Positions 38,102 through 50,800 of a stretch of 64,000 nucleotides of DNA are shown here, piece after piece. The notes beneath the pieces were generated by a model, which saw only the letters and a list, made by a program, of their open reading frames with translations, was not told the DNA's origin and did not search any database. Origin of the DNA: Dermatemys mawii (taxonomy: Eukaryota; Chordata; Testudines; Dermatemydidae); assembly GCA_007922305.1 (NCBI GenBank), contig ML677335.1:15837766-15901765 (forward strand), read 5' to 3'. The translations under genes and the position numbers were made by a program. The stretch's first letter is position 1. Each line of letters opens with the position of its first letter.

Positions 38102-38688
38102 TTGTGACCAGACTTGGCTAAACTGGTATTGCACCTTAACATTGTGTGGTCACTTGAGTTTTCAAACACAATTACATCAACAGCCCCATGCTGAGTTTAG
38201 GGTTAAACTATTTGTACCTATGAATTTTGAGAGGAGGGAGATCTTTGCAATTTTCATCCATTTGACTCAAACTGTTCTACCAAATGTATTTTCTGGAGAC
38301 ATTCAATATCTAAGATTTTTAAAATATACAGACAACCCTATACTAGACCTGATCTTTCAGTGAGTTCCCAAGGGGGAAGTCAGTTCTGTGGGGATATCAG
38401 ATCATCAGGTTCTGCATTTAGCAATGGGAGTTTGCTCCCAAAGACCAAGATAAGAAATTACATTTTTCTCTAAATATCTACTCCATATGAGGCAATGGTG
38501 AGGTATGAAGAGTCACAAAAGTGGAGAAAGTTTATAAAGTAGCTTTTAGCCCTCATACGATACTATTCTTATCCTGACACTGTTTCCCTGAAAGCACTCT
38601 CAAGTGGTTCTGCTCTCTCAACAAGACAGATGTAGGAGATGAGTAGCACCTTGAACAAGACAATTTTGTCTCATAACTTAATTTTTCC

Positions 38689-39576
38689 TGTTAGAGGGCT
38701 TATTCCTTCACCCTTCCATTCCCTGGTCACATGAACAGAAAGCAGCAATACCTGAAGTCCACAGGTGCAAACAATTCAATGTTTATTGGGATGAACTTCC
38801 AGCAAGCAATAATTCCAATTTCCTTCCTCAGTGTCCTGCTTCCCAGCTCTAACACCACAGAGCCCTCCTGTGTTCCTGTTCCCATTTTCCACCCCCTTTG
38901 CAAAACATGATTCCAATTCCCACCCCCTCTTACTTTCTGATTGACTGCAGACTATATAGTAAAACTTGAGTTCTGCTTCTGTACCTTAACCAATCATTTT
39001 ACTGAAACTGAACTAACCAGTCCTAACATATTGTAACATGATTATCTAACCATTTATATCCCACCACCTTAATTGGTTTACACCCAACAAAATTAATTAT
39101 ACAGCAGACAGAAACAATTACAGGATCAGACAGACACTATACAGACAAACAATAGGAAAGTGGGAATAGTGATAGAACAACAAAGAAATGAGGATTTCAT
39201 ACCACAAGTATTGATAAGTGAGTTCTTGACAGACAGGATGCTATCAAACTAAGTTTTCTTTAAACCTTCTAGGCTCTTCTCTTTCTCTGGAGGTGATAGA
39301 TTGTATCATCAGCCCCAAATGGCCTTATTTCAGTGTGACTGGTGAGAAGGACATGACCGTTAGCTTCCCAGTTTATGGCTGCCCCTGCTGTTTAGCCAAA
39401 GGCCTTTGCCTAACAACAAGGCCTTTTAGACTATCATAGTGAGAGAAGGCCCTTACACAGACAGACTAATTTTGATTCTTGTTTTGTACCTCTATAACTA
39501 ACTAAGTGATAAGAATACACCTACATTCTTATAGTGTAGGCCTTTGCAGACAAGCCTGAATATCTATAACCTAACA
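38689..39576 (-). mobile_element. Solo LTR, 888 bp, minus orientation
   Basis: Ends are TGTTAG...CTAACA, a perfect 6-bp terminal inverted pair with canonical TG/CA. The 5-bp duplication TTTCC is on both sides (38684-38688 and 39577-39581). On the minus strand there is a TATA box (GGGATATAAATGG, ~39052-39064) and AATAAA (38782-38787) in the right order. No internal retroviral coding region adjoins it, so it is a solo LTR of an old endogenous element. A 5-bp duplication fits ERVL-type or gypsy-type integrases; the class is not settled. Confidence 0.85.
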
Positions 39577-39581
39577 TTTCC

Positions 39582-41374
39582 TTCTACCAGGGCATTATCA
39601 CCTCCACCAACTATGTTTATTTGTCAGGGCTGACAGCTTTTTTAGAAAATAGATGACTCTTTAATCTAGCAGTGAAAGATATAATGAGATTAAAATGGTT
39701 AGAAGCAGAAGATAGACAAATTGACTAGAAATAAAGTGGAATAGTGAGGGTGGAATAGTTTTACCATTGTAATAGTTTACCTAGGAACAGGGTACATTCT
39801 CCATCTCTTGAATTCTTTAAATTAAGATTGGTTGTCTTCCTAAAATGTATGCTATAATCAAACAGACATTCTGAACTTGATGTGGAAGTTACCAAGTGAG
39901 GCTCTATGCCTTGTGCTATGCAGGTAATCAAATTATTATAATGGTCCCTTCTCACCTTGAAATCTATCAATCTATATGAAACCATGCAGCAGCCTCCTTC
40001 AGGACCACTAGCAACCTTTTTCATCCAGACTCATCAGCTGCTAGAGACAGAGTCAGAGCACATATTATTTCTTCCCCCTATCATTTTCAAGGACAAGATT
40101 TTAGACACACGACATAACCTGAACCACATTTATAATATACCTTTTGACTGTATAATGTTTTGAGGTCTTAAATTCCTAAAGGGATTTCAGGACAATTTCA
40201 GAATTCATTCCTTGTATTAGTGGGATGAAATCCAGCTAATCACAGCTTTGATCCTTGACAGATATTTCTTTTCTGGAACTTAGAGAGGTACAATGTTCTA
40301 CATTAATGAGTAGTCCTTGTGAGGGAATCCTATTCTCGTAGCTTTGAAAAAATGTTGGCAAACCATCAATTGAAGAAGTCTTACTTAATTTGACTGCACT
40401 TGTAATTACAGGTATAAACGGGTGTTTAAACTGCTAACAACAATCCAAGTCCTACGGACAATGGCACAAGTGCTGGTTTTCATACTCTTGTACCTGGTTC
40501 TGCAAGCACTCCAGACCGAGTGAGTGTAACGCTCACTACCATGAATTGGCAGGACTACTTGCAGCAGTAAGCACTACATTTGCTCATAAGTGCTTGCAAG
40601 ATTGGATTTTTTATCTATACTTACTGCTTCTTTGATCTGGGTTATGTCACAGCTACCTACATATAACTCTTTAGACTAAGGCAAATATATTACTACTTTT
40701 GTTACTTTTCAGAACATTCCACTAAATACAACTTTGTCTAATAAATGTGTTTCATTTCTGAATACCTCTGAGACTTTGAATATCTTTACATTATTTATTT
40801 AATCTCACATACAATAAGGATAGCTGTAAAGCTGCTTTTATATATTTAACCATTAAAATCTGGTCCTCAATAATGTTGATCTTTTGGTTTATTAAAATAG
40901 CAATCCCTTCCCAAAGACTGCAAAAAAATATGATATTTCGTATATTATGCCAAATGTCTTTGTAACTTGGTTATCTACATTAATCATGTTTAAATAGGTT
41001 TATTCAAAAGTATAATCATTTTCAAACAAAAAGCAAGAAAATAATCTTGATTGTTCAAGATGAAAAATACTTACGGGAGATATAACAACTGATAATCATA
41101 TCCAAACTTTAAGCTTTCACTTCACAAGAAACAAGTAGTAATATTTCAAGTAACTTATCCGTATTCAAAAGGTTAGGATTTTATATATATAAATACTCAG
41201 CTGTTTCATAATATAACACATAATAATCATATAATAGATTCCTGCTTTTAAAACCCCCCCACCTGTTTCTCTTTTTTATTTGTAATACAAACACTCAATG
41301 TAAAAAGGAGTAATTTGCACATATATAACATGTTTCATAGAGGATGTTGAAATACTTCAGAAAGTAATAAATAA
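39582..41374. other. Intergenic, nothing identified
   Basis: AT-rich with no clear repeat or exon. Candidate ground for conserved non-coding elements, which I cannot test here. Confidence 0.4.
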
Positions 41375-41520
41375 TATGATCCCTATTTTATAGATGTGAA
41401 ACTAAGGCACTGAAGTGTAAACAAGTTGCCTAAGGTCACAAAGTTCAGCACTGACAGCTAAGAATGGAATCCAGGTTTCCTGACTTTAGCTCTATATTCT
41501 AACTGCTACACAGTGTAATC
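41375..41520 (-). repeat. MIR SINE, minus orientation
   Basis: Reverse MIR features are in order: CCCTATTTTATAGATGTGAA, AACTAAGGCACTGAAG, AGTTGCCTAAGGTCACA, ATGGAATCCAGGTTTCCTGA, CTAACTGCTACAC. Confidence 0.8.
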
Positions 41521-43730
41521 AGATATTTTTCAAACTTGTGCATTCCTTTAAAAGCCTTTAACAGGCTTTCTAAAATAAAAAGTCTACTCTCCGTGAGATC
41601 TGTTTTAAAATCTTGTAATGGTAAAATTTGGTTACCAAGCTCCCATAGATAAATGGAATGAACATAGGAGTGTCTCTTGTACAGGATAACCTGCAGTCTT
41701 TTTGATACTGCTGCACAATTTTCAGCTACAGAGCATATCCCACTGCACAGGCTGAAACACGTTTATCCTGTCATACAAGATTGTCTAAGCCAATTTCAAT
41801 GTCACTCTTTTTTGTTTACAGTTTTATCTAGGAATACTTTATCCTGTACTGGATCTTACTATGTTATTCAGGATATGCCTGGTTTTATAATATGAAACTC
41901 AATGATCACAGGTTTATTGGGTATTGATTGTGTGTAACTGTGTATGTGTAAAGGAGAAAGAAACAAGAAAGCCATGAGAAAGCAAGAGAAGTAGCAGAAA
42001 GCTTGCCCCAGAGAGAGCAGAGACAGAGCTTCTTAGGGCACAGGACATGCTAGAGAAACAGGCTTTGAAATTATGATAAAAGAAACTGCCTGATTGTTCT
42101 TACTGTGTTCAGGGAACACACCTTTCTGTACATTCTTTGTAAATAAACAAGATTGCACCAGAGAAATAACTATCATGATCAATTTCTTTTCCTAATGGAA
42201 ACAAACCAGCAAAGGCTTGAATACTAGTCAACCGCTCAGGCCAAAAAGTAACTATAACTGAAATACATCTGTATTAGTTATGCAGGACTTGCAAGGTTTT
42301 GATTCCAAGTGCAGTCCCCTCATTTCTGTGATTAGAATAAGGAATAGGTTTTTTTCTTATTCACCAAATCAATATGTATGAATAGCAATAGCTGAGCAGT
42401 CAAAAAACCTCATATATTCCTTTATATATGGAATGATCCTGTGTATTTGGCACTTAACCTGAGATGCTTCAGCTCCGCTGACATTCTATTTTGGTAAGAA
42501 CATCTTCACAAACCAACCATAATGGTTTGTACTTATGCTTTCCAACCAAGGATCTCATCACACTTGACAATCAACAATTACAAAAAGCATCACCACGACC
42601 TGAAGTCTTGCTTATTTGTTCTTAGAACATTCCCCACAGTGTTTTAGTCCCAGAATTAAGTGTAAGTGCTGGGACTAAACATACCTGTACTCGGATAATT
42701 TAGCCTCTGATTTCTTATCACTACATCCTAATGCTTCCTATAAAGCATCACTGACAAGTTTTATTGCTCTTGAACTAAAAATGATGTGCCTAACTAAGGA
42801 TCATACAAGGTTATCCAGTCAGAGAGGGTATAACGTCCAAGTGGCAGTATGCCTACAGAAGCTAAGAGCAGGTATAACCTCAAGGAGTGCTGAGGGAGCA
42901 TGCTTATTACTGGCTGCTGGACTCCTCCTGCCCATTGCATAGTTTCAGTATTTACTTTCTGGTACACCCTAGGGGCAGGACTATATTCTTGAGCAACAAT
43001 AGCTCCTCTGGGAATGGCATACTTCTACCAGCTCCAGCCAACCTCCCTTCTTGAGCTCTTGTAGTGAAAGCAGCTCAATTATGGATGCCTCCTGTGCATT
43101 ATTTTCTCCCCCTGTGTCACAGCAGGCATAATTGGACCTAGTGTGTAATTAAAAAAATAAAATTACTCAGTACAAGCTGTATCCAAACAATCTTGAGTCT
43201 GAAAAAAATGAATGCAAGCAAAACAATTTCAGAGCCTTTATTCCTCTCCAAATTGTAAGAATCACAGAGTGCCTTCCTAATAACTTGATTGACTGCTTTT
43301 TCTTTCAAATGTTGCTCATGAATGTATTTGCTTTATTTTTTGTCAGCCCTTACTTAACTCTTTAAAAAGGCAGTTTATGTTGAGTGAATTAACACAGACT
43401 GCATAATACTAAAGCTCTGTAAATGATTGCACTGTATTTAATGTAGCTTTTGCATTACTTTCAAGCTCTGCAAATAAAGGTTCAAATAATAGGACTGATT
43501 ATTTCTTTAGTACAAGTGACAATCCTTCTAATATTTTATGTTTTGCAAATTTATTTTAACATACTCAGAATAACAAGCCTTGCATGCCTCTTAACAGATA
43601 TTTCTCAGACACTAGTTTAAATGATCTAACACAGAAAGAATGTTTTGTAGAAAGTTGAAGTGATTTAGATGGCTCAGTCAATATCACCTAATGATCAGTT
43701 ATGTACTCCATAAGTCTCAGACAAATTCAG
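41521..43730. other. Intergenic, nothing identified
   Basis: No exon-like or TIR-bounded feature seen. Confidence 0.4.
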
Positions 43731-43734
43731 AAAG

Positions 43735-43850
43735 AAAATAAAGCTTCACTATCCCCATTTTACAAATAGTGAAACGTAGGCAGAGAGATTAATTAATGTT
43801 CTAAGGTTACACAATGGGAATTTTCCTAAGGATCTGAAGAATTAAGGTCC
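43735..43850 (-). repeat. MIR SINE, minus orientation
   Basis: Shows CTATCCCCATTTTACAAATA, GTGAAACGTAGGCAGAG and TTCTAAGGTTACACAATGG, the reverse MIR core in order. Confidence 0.65.
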
Positions 43851-44129
43851 TGCACATAAGTAATGCAACCTTCATGGGAAAAGAACTAGGCACTCAGCTC
43901 TTCATTCCAAGAAGCTGCATCCATAACACTTGGCAGTTCTACTCCTCCCCACAAACAATACAATGTATTTTGGGGACATCAGCTTATTTCACATGTATTT
44001 TCTTATAGAAACATTTACAGCAGCTAAAGGATTCTTCAGTATATTGGGCCAGATTCTTAGCTTCACTAAGGTCACTTTGTGACCTGATATACATACACTT
44101 TTTAGAGAGCAAAACATTGTAGAGTCACG

Positions 44130-44700
44130 TCACAATGTACAGTAAACACGACTTACAAGAGTCATTGTCCAGCAATCTTCCTCCATGTTCTGCGGCCTTC
44201 ACACTGCTTTGAGAAGCATGCCATACTGCATCCTGTCCAGAACACCACATTGCCAAATCACAACCCCCCTTCTCTGGCAGCTGACACCAGTCCCTGCAAA
44301 ACTTGCTTCAGCAACCTTCCTTTCGGTTCATCTGACCCACATGTCCTGAAAACTCAAGTTTTCTTTGACTGATCATCTTGATATCACTCCTTAGTCATGT
44401 AAATAATAACTAATGTGCAGCAGTTGCTGTCTCATTTCAGTTTGAAGGCAGTAAGCCTCTTAATATCCTGTTTCCTTAACATCCATGTCTTATATGCATA
44501 TAGCAAAATGCTAGAGACAAGAGACTGCTGCAATTTCATCTTATGCTTCATGGCAATACCTTTGTTTCTCCAAACATGGCTAAGAGTCACTGATGCAGCA
44601 GGTGAGTCCAATTCTATGTGGGATCTCTAGTCTAAGTGATGTTTAGCATCCCTTGCAGTCATGGTACCCAGGTATTTGAAGTGCTCAGTGCACTCCAAGC
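44130..44700 (-). mobile_element. Non-LTR retrotransposon RT C-terminal fragment
   Basis: Minus-strand translation in broken frames gives HFKYLGTMTARDA, then HRIGL, a CHEA-KMK-like stretch, ILLYAYKTWMLRKQ and TAFKLK. These correspond in order to the FxYLGS...SRIG...YGxExWTL...FxMxCLR segment at the end of several LINE reverse transcriptases (RTE/L2/Dong-like). There are several stops and shifts, and the family is not settled. Confidence 0.5.
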
Positions 44701-44966
44701 TCTCTCATATTCCACCTGCTAAAATGAGAGAATCAGTGCTGACATTTAAAGTATCTTCACTAGCTTTAGAGTTAAAACCCCAATGAGATAAATAGAAGAT
44801 GGGGCAGAGGAGTTCACACCTTTTCAGCCATTGTTTCAGACAGTCAGCAGATTCAGGAAGATGATAATCTGCTGATTTTTGTTCAGTCTACACTAGAAGG
44901 TTTTCTTTGTTACCTTGAGGTTTAAAAAAATAAAAGTTAAAATTCTGCAGAAGCTGAATGGGTCAG

Positions 44967-47900
44967 CAGGATTGGCCTAACCATAAGGCAAACTGAGGTG
45001 GCCATCTCAGGTACCTGACTGTGGAAGGGTGCCACTAGGACCCAGAGTGTAGAAAATTGTGTCTGCTGTTGGTGCGTATGTATTGTCTCTGCTCTAGATG
45101 GACAGGAATGGTGGAGTGCTGTGCTGGAGGAAAGATGGAATAAGACGTAACAGGCAGGCAGGAGAAAAGGCGAGAGGGAATAACAGCAGCAGGAGCTGCA
45201 GGGAGAAAGAGGAGAAGTCTCTTATATACCTCTCTAGCACTCCCAGGAGCCTGGACTGATTATCACCAGCTCTCAGGGAGCTTCCTGTTTCCTGCTGCTT
45301 CACTGCACCCACTTGAGGAGAACAGGCAGTCAACTGAAGTAGTAGGAGCCAGTTAGCCACTTAATACGCTGATATCTTCCCTCACTCAGGCCTTGCTACC
45401 AGCCTGATTATTTGTCTCCTTCAGCTGAGTGTTGAGAGCCACTATAGCTGGCACAGTCATGAGTGAAAGAAGAAAATGCCCCCCTGGGGCTGCAGTCAGA
45501 AAAAGAAAGACAGCAAAAGAAGCTTTTCTCTCTAAGCAGGAAGGAGCTCTCCTGAGTTACATAGACACAAATGTTCACAGTGAGCTTTCTGGCCCCAGTG
45601 AGGATGCAAGTGGTGAGGAGATGCCTGATCTTCCAGTTAGTCAGACTGCAGGTGACCTGGCAGCTACTGCAACATCCATATCTCCATCTCAAATGGATGT
45701 AATCATGCACATTCCTGAAGAAGAATGTAGATCAGAGTGTGGTGGAGGCGCAAGAAACAGTTTCTGCTGAGTTTAGTTCCTTAAGTCTAGATGATTCAGG
45801 ACTGTGGACCCACTTGGGCAGTAGCCTGGGGGACTTCCTTGTACTGAATGGGCCACAAGAAGTGAAAAACTTCATGTTCTCCAAAGACAATGAAAATAGA
45901 AGTTTCCATACAACACATTACTGGAGTGAAATCCCCAATGGTGACAAAGTGGAGAATCAATGGCTTATGTACTCAAAAACCCAAAACGCTGCATACTGTT
46001 TTGGTTACAAACTCTTCCAGTCTAATGCTCCAGCCACATTGGGTTCTACAGGAATAAAGGGCTGGAAAAATTGGTCTAGAAATCTGGCATACCATGAGAA
46101 GGAAGCAAATCACCAGAGAGCATTCCATAGGTGGAAAGAACTTGAGATACGAAGGTTAAAGGCAACACTAGATGATCAGCATCAAGAGAATATTGCATCA
46201 GAGTCTCTTTACTGGCAAAATGTTCTGAAAAGGCTCATTGCCATTGTGAGAATGCTTGCTACCCAAAACTAGCACTACATGGCACTTCAGATCAGCTCTA
46301 TGTGCCAAACAATGGAAACTTCCTTAAAATTTTGGAGCTGATGGCTGAATTTGATGCTGTAGTCCAAGAGTATCTAAGGAGAGTCACCACCAAAAAAATG
46401 TACACGCACCACTACCTTGGAAAAACAATTCAAAATGACATCATACAGTTATTGGCAACAAAAGTCAAACAAGACTGTGGCAGATCTGAAATAAACAAGA
46501 TATTACTCTATTATTCTGGACTGCACACCTGACATCAGCCATATAGAACAAATTACTTTAATGGTGCGTTTGTAACAACAGAATCTAGTGAAAATGTCTC
46601 TGCAATGGTGACTGTCAGAGGGCATTTTCTAGAATTTATTGACATTGATGATACTACAGGAGCAGATATGACAAATGTACTTCTTAAAAAGCTGGAAGAT
46701 AGAGGAATTGTGATAGCTGTCATGAGAGATCAGGACTACGATAATGGTGCCAACATGAGAAGAAAGAACAAAGGAGTGCAGACACAGATCCGAAAGTTAA
46801 ACTCTCAAGCTTTTTTTGTCCCATGGAGTTCTCATTCATTGAACTTGGTAGTCAGTGATGCAGCATCAGCTTCTAGTGAGGCTGCTGGATTTTTTAATGT
46901 AATTCAAAGCATCTGTGTATTTTTCTCTGCATCAACTCATCAATGGCAACTTTTGAAGCAACATCTGGGAACATCCTCTCTGACACTGAAACCACTGAGT
47001 GTCACCTGATGAGAAAGTCGAGTGGAGGCGATAAAGCCTATCAAACATCAAACTGAGAAGACAGATGATGCCATAGTTGCCATTATGGAGGATAATGCTA
47101 TGACAGGAACTGTTTGTGGGAGAACAGTGGCAGAGGGAAATGGAATCACCAGAAACATACATAACTTCAAATTTCTGTGTGGGTTATTGTTGTGGCATGA
47201 CATACTGTTTGAAATAAATGATGTAAGCAAGAGGTATTGACCTTGATATATCTGGATCAATGGAACAACTAGACAAAGCAAAGTCATACCTATAGTCTTA
47301 CTGGTAAGATGAGGGATTTCAAAATGTTTTGAAGAGTGCACAGAAGTTTGCAGAGGAACTTCACACTGAAGCTATTTTCCCACCCATTCAAGAATACAAG
47401 AGTCACCGAAGAAGACATTTTGATTACAAGACATGGGATAATCCCATAAGAGACCCCAAACAACAATTCAAAGTTGAATTCTTTAACCAGGTGCTAGATT
47501 GTGCAATACAGTCAGCTGAAGAACATTTCATGCAGCTCAAGGAACACAGCAGTATATCTGAGATGTTGTACGATATTCCAAAACTCCTCACTATACCCGA
47601 AGAAGACCTACACCAGTAATGCAGGGCACCAGAGACAGTGTTGACACATGATGATATGCGCGATATTGATGCGAGTGATTTAGGAGATGAACTGAAATCC
47701 CTTTCAAGATACATTTCAGCAGGATCAACTCCAAAGACTATTTTGGAATATATGTGCAGAAATAAGATGACAACCCTCTCTCCAGATGCTCTTGTTACTC
47801 TGCGCATACTCCTAACACTTCCCTGTAACAGTTGCCAACGGAGAACGCAGCTTCTACAAGCTGAAGTTAATCAAAACGCATCTACGCTCCACAATGACAC

Positions 47901-48302
47901 AGGAGAGGCTGTTTGGCCTTCCAACCATCTCAGTAGAACATGAGCTGACCCAGACTGTGGATCTTCAGGAAGCAGTTCAAATCTTTGCAACCAAGAAGGC
48001 ACACAAAGCACCACTTTGATTATTCAAACGGATAAAAATGCCAGTGTTTACTATACAGACAAGAAAAGTTACATTTGCTGTTCAAGCATCTGAAAGTTAA
48101 GTGTTACTTAAAATTTTTGAACAAGGCATTTTAAGTTGTTAGTTCTCCTTTATTGGGGTAGGTAGCAGAGCAGTACCAGGAGAGAAGTAGAACATGAAGA
48201 AGGCAGAACTGAGACCTTTCAAAGTTTTGGCCCAAGTGAGGAGGTATGGGGGTGTCATTTGAGCTCCCCCCTTAGGTATCAAAATGTTGTGGGCCGGCCC
48301 TG
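44967..48302 (+). mobile_element. Degraded full-length hAT DNA transposon, 3.3 kb
   Basis: The element carries a ZMYM1-like hAT transposase relic on the plus strand. Flanking 8-mers TGGGTCAG (44959-44966) and TGTGTCAG (48303-48310) match 7 of 8. Its ends CAGGATTGGCC and GGCCGGCCCTG are an imperfect inverted pair. The length fits an autonomous hAT. Confidence 0.75.
45459..48019 (+). pseudogene. hAT transposase pseudogene (TTF zinc finger / DUF4371 / hAT dimerisation, ZMYM1-like)
   Basis: A basic N-terminus (MSERRKCPPGAAVRKRK) is followed by a TTF-type region (GLWTHLG, FMFSKDNENRSFHTTHYWS, WLMYSKTQNAAYCFGYKLF). Next come the DUF4371-like core (WQNVLKRLIAIVRMLA, PNNGNFLKILELMAEFD, HHYLGKTIQNDIIQLLA), the RNase H-like core (FLEFIDIDDTTGADM, DQDYDNGANM, FVPWSSHSLNLVVSDAA), and a stop-free C-terminal hAT dimerisation segment (47815-48019: VANGERSFYKLKLIKTHLRS, then TQERLFGL). 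This order is that of ZMYM1-like / TTF-type hAT transposases. At least three frame changes and internal stops (for example after 46272, 46532 and 47009) break it, so no full protein can be made. A typical Cys-rich TTF motif is partly lost (CFGYKLF instead of CFCCKLF). Confidence 0.85.
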
Positions 48303-48364
48303 TGTGTCAGGAAAGCCACATGAATACATCAAGTGGGCCAGATCTGGTCAGGACATTTGACAGT

Positions 48365-48510
48365 GCTGGTTTAGCGCTATGATCTAGTCTTTAATCTATC
48401 TGCATCTCAATCTTCCCATCTATAAGACAGGGACCATTTTCACAGGGGTAATGAGGATGAATTACTTAGCATTTCCAAAGCTCTTTTAATCTGTAAAACA
48501 TTTACACAAG
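48365..48510 (+). repeat. MIR-type SINE, degenerate
   Basis: CATCTCAATCTTCCCATCTA, TAAGACAGGGACCATTTT, GGGGTAATGAGGATGAATTA and TTTCCAAAGCTCTTT follow the 3' half of MIR in order. Confidence 0.6.
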
Positions 48511-49804
48511 TATAATGTAATCAACGAAATAGTTCAGTATTTTTTTTAATCGAAGAAACAAACTGAGTGTTTTCTGTTTTGCACTGTGTTTAAGAAGTGA
48601 AGAAACTTCTATTTAAAACAGACCAGTGCTTTCCTGTCTAACTAATTTCTTCTTATACACAGTGCAGTTGGGGGAATCTCTGGGCTCCCTTTGTAAATAA
48701 CCTCTTGGCCTATGTATCTGGAAAAAATAAGAATACTTGAGATATAACAGATGACAGTTTGGAAAACAATAAAACAGAAACCAGATGGGACAATAATAGT
48801 TTGTGCCTGGATTCTTTGTCAGTACCTCTTGCCGCCCCAGCACTGCCAGTGTGAAGTGTTCCAAATATAGTAGGAACATGCTGAAAGTTGTTGGAATCTG
48901 TTTCTCTGAATACACTGGGTAGAAAATACTGGGACACATTCAAGGCAAGGTTATACTGCATAGCTGTGGGGACTGAAGAGAGTTTACTTGCATGGAGGAT
49001 ATTTATAAAATTAAACAATCTGAATCTTCTCTTTTTTTCAAAAGGTATTTCACTATAGTGTAGTTTGTCCCATTTGAAGGGTGTTTGAGGAGGTAGCCAT
49101 TTGTTTCTTCCCAACCGGGTCCCCAATCCTGCATTCCTTGTGCACCGGCACTCCTACTGTAGTCACTTGGAATTTTGGGTGTGCAAGAAATGCATTATGA
49201 GGCCCTAGAAGGAAAGCAAACAAGAATAGCAGAGGCATGACCAGTTCCCTATTACTAGATTTTATATTGCAGTGGCACCCAACAAGTGAGAGGCGTAGCT
49301 TTAGCACAGAGGAGATACAGCCCCAAATTGATGACAATCTAAAAAGAGAAAGACAGATGAAGGAGAAACAACCTACAAGCAGAGTATTTATAGGTCACTA
49401 ATTTTTGGACAGGTGTTCTATAGTTCTCTACATTTACAGCAAATAAAGGATCACTGTTAAAGTAATTGCTTGCAAAAGTGGGGTTTAGCTAAACACTTGC
49501 TAACTAGGTCCACATTTGGGTCATACTGGAAACTACGCTTTTGCAAAATGAATGGACAGGGAAGTTCTTATTTTATTCATTGAATGATACAAGACAAACA
49601 GAAGTTTGCAACTCCACTTTTGATTCCTGTTTCCCAATTAGATAGTGTGTCTTTCCGTGATGTTTTTTCATCACAATCTTTTCTATATGGTACTTATACA
49701 TATTTCAGCTATACATATTGAAAGGTAATGTTATGTTTTCTCTGATTTTGTACAAAAAAAAGTCAATCAAACTCCATCCAGAACTCTGGTGTATTTGCAA
49801 ATCA
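48511..49804. other. Intergenic, nothing identified
   Basis: The minus-strand ORFs at 48613-49337 overlap each other with no family signature and no splice-bounded exon pattern. I treat them as chance. Confidence 0.4.
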
Positions 49805-49935
49805 TGGATGCTCTTGCAGCCTAGATTGTGAGCTTCTGGGGCAGGACTGTCTTTGCTTGTACATTGGCTAATACAATAGGCCACTAATCTCTGTCTGGAA
49901 TCCTTTTATTGCAGCCACAATACAAACAATAAATG
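49805..49935 (+). repeat. SINE/LINE tail (AGATTGTGAGCTTC...GGGGCAGGACTGTCTTT)
   Basis: A widespread amniote repeat tail with TAGATTGTGAGCTTCTGGGG and CAGGACTGTCTTTGCTTGTA. Related copies lie at 55480 (minus) and 58860 (plus). Likely MIR/L2-related. Confidence 0.5.
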
Positions 49936-50699
49936 AAAAACAACATTCTATGCAGCCAACACAGTCATCTTCCTTTGGGGAAAAGATGCAGGTTTTATTC
50001 TGCTATGCAAGCATCTTTTACAATTGTAGTTTAGGGTTTTTTTTGGTCTTTTACTTTCAGTAGTGTACATCCCAGGAGACAGGTGTCTGTCTACACGATT
50101 AAAAAACAACCTTAGAACAGTCATCTTGTTAGCAGTCTCAGCAGATAAGATAGGACTAAATAGTCTGGATGACTGTACCTTCTCATCTGAAGAAATTCTC
50201 TCTCTCCTGGTAAGGATCAAAGTGCATCACTGGGATGATATACACGAGGCTTGTTGCACTGTTGTACATGATGTGCCTGTTCAGTGAATAAATAGATGAT
50301 TTAACCATTCACATTTTTTAAAAATAACCTTCCTCATCAGTTTTCTATCTCTTACACACACTAAGCTTAGTAATTTTGGTCAATGATAGTAAAGCTTGTG
50401 GGGATTTTTACAGAAACTGCTAGATAAGTTATCTTATGGCAGAAATTTAATATTGCTTTGAAATTTTTCACTCTAACACTAGAAAATCTAGTCAGTGTTT
50501 GAGAATAGCAGTCTTGTCTTTTCAGTTTGGCTGCCGTACAATTATGGTGTGATGTGTTTGTTTTTTTTCTATTTCGAAAAGGTCTGCAAGTAACTTAACT
50601 GTGTCCATCAAAACTTAATTTCAGAATTTAAAATAAATCAAATTTAACAATAATCTGGAGAAGAGTTCTGGATAAGCTCAAATACTTGTCTCCTTTAAC

Positions 50700-50800
50700 A
50701 ACAGAAGTTGGTCCAATAAAAGATATTACCCAGCCAGCTCACTTCTCTGTCTAATATCCGGGACCAACCTAATTACAACAGCACTGCAAAGAAATGTAAC
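50700..50800 (+). repeat. Retroelement 3' tail (AGTTGGTCCAATAAAAGATATTAC family)
   Basis: AAGTTGGTCCAATAAAAGAT, ATTACC, CTGTCTAATATCCGGGACCAA and ACAACAGCACTGC follow a known vertebrate retroelement tail, probably Penelope-like. Confidence 0.55.

Noticed and set aside
44967..48302. ZMYM1-like gene under selection
   Set aside because: Multiple frameshifts and stops, plus transposon ends and target duplications, show a dead transposon rather than a domesticated gene.
48613..49337. Cluster of overlapping minus-strand ORFs as a possible gene
   Set aside because: The frames overlap one another, show no conserved motif and lack consistent splice sites.
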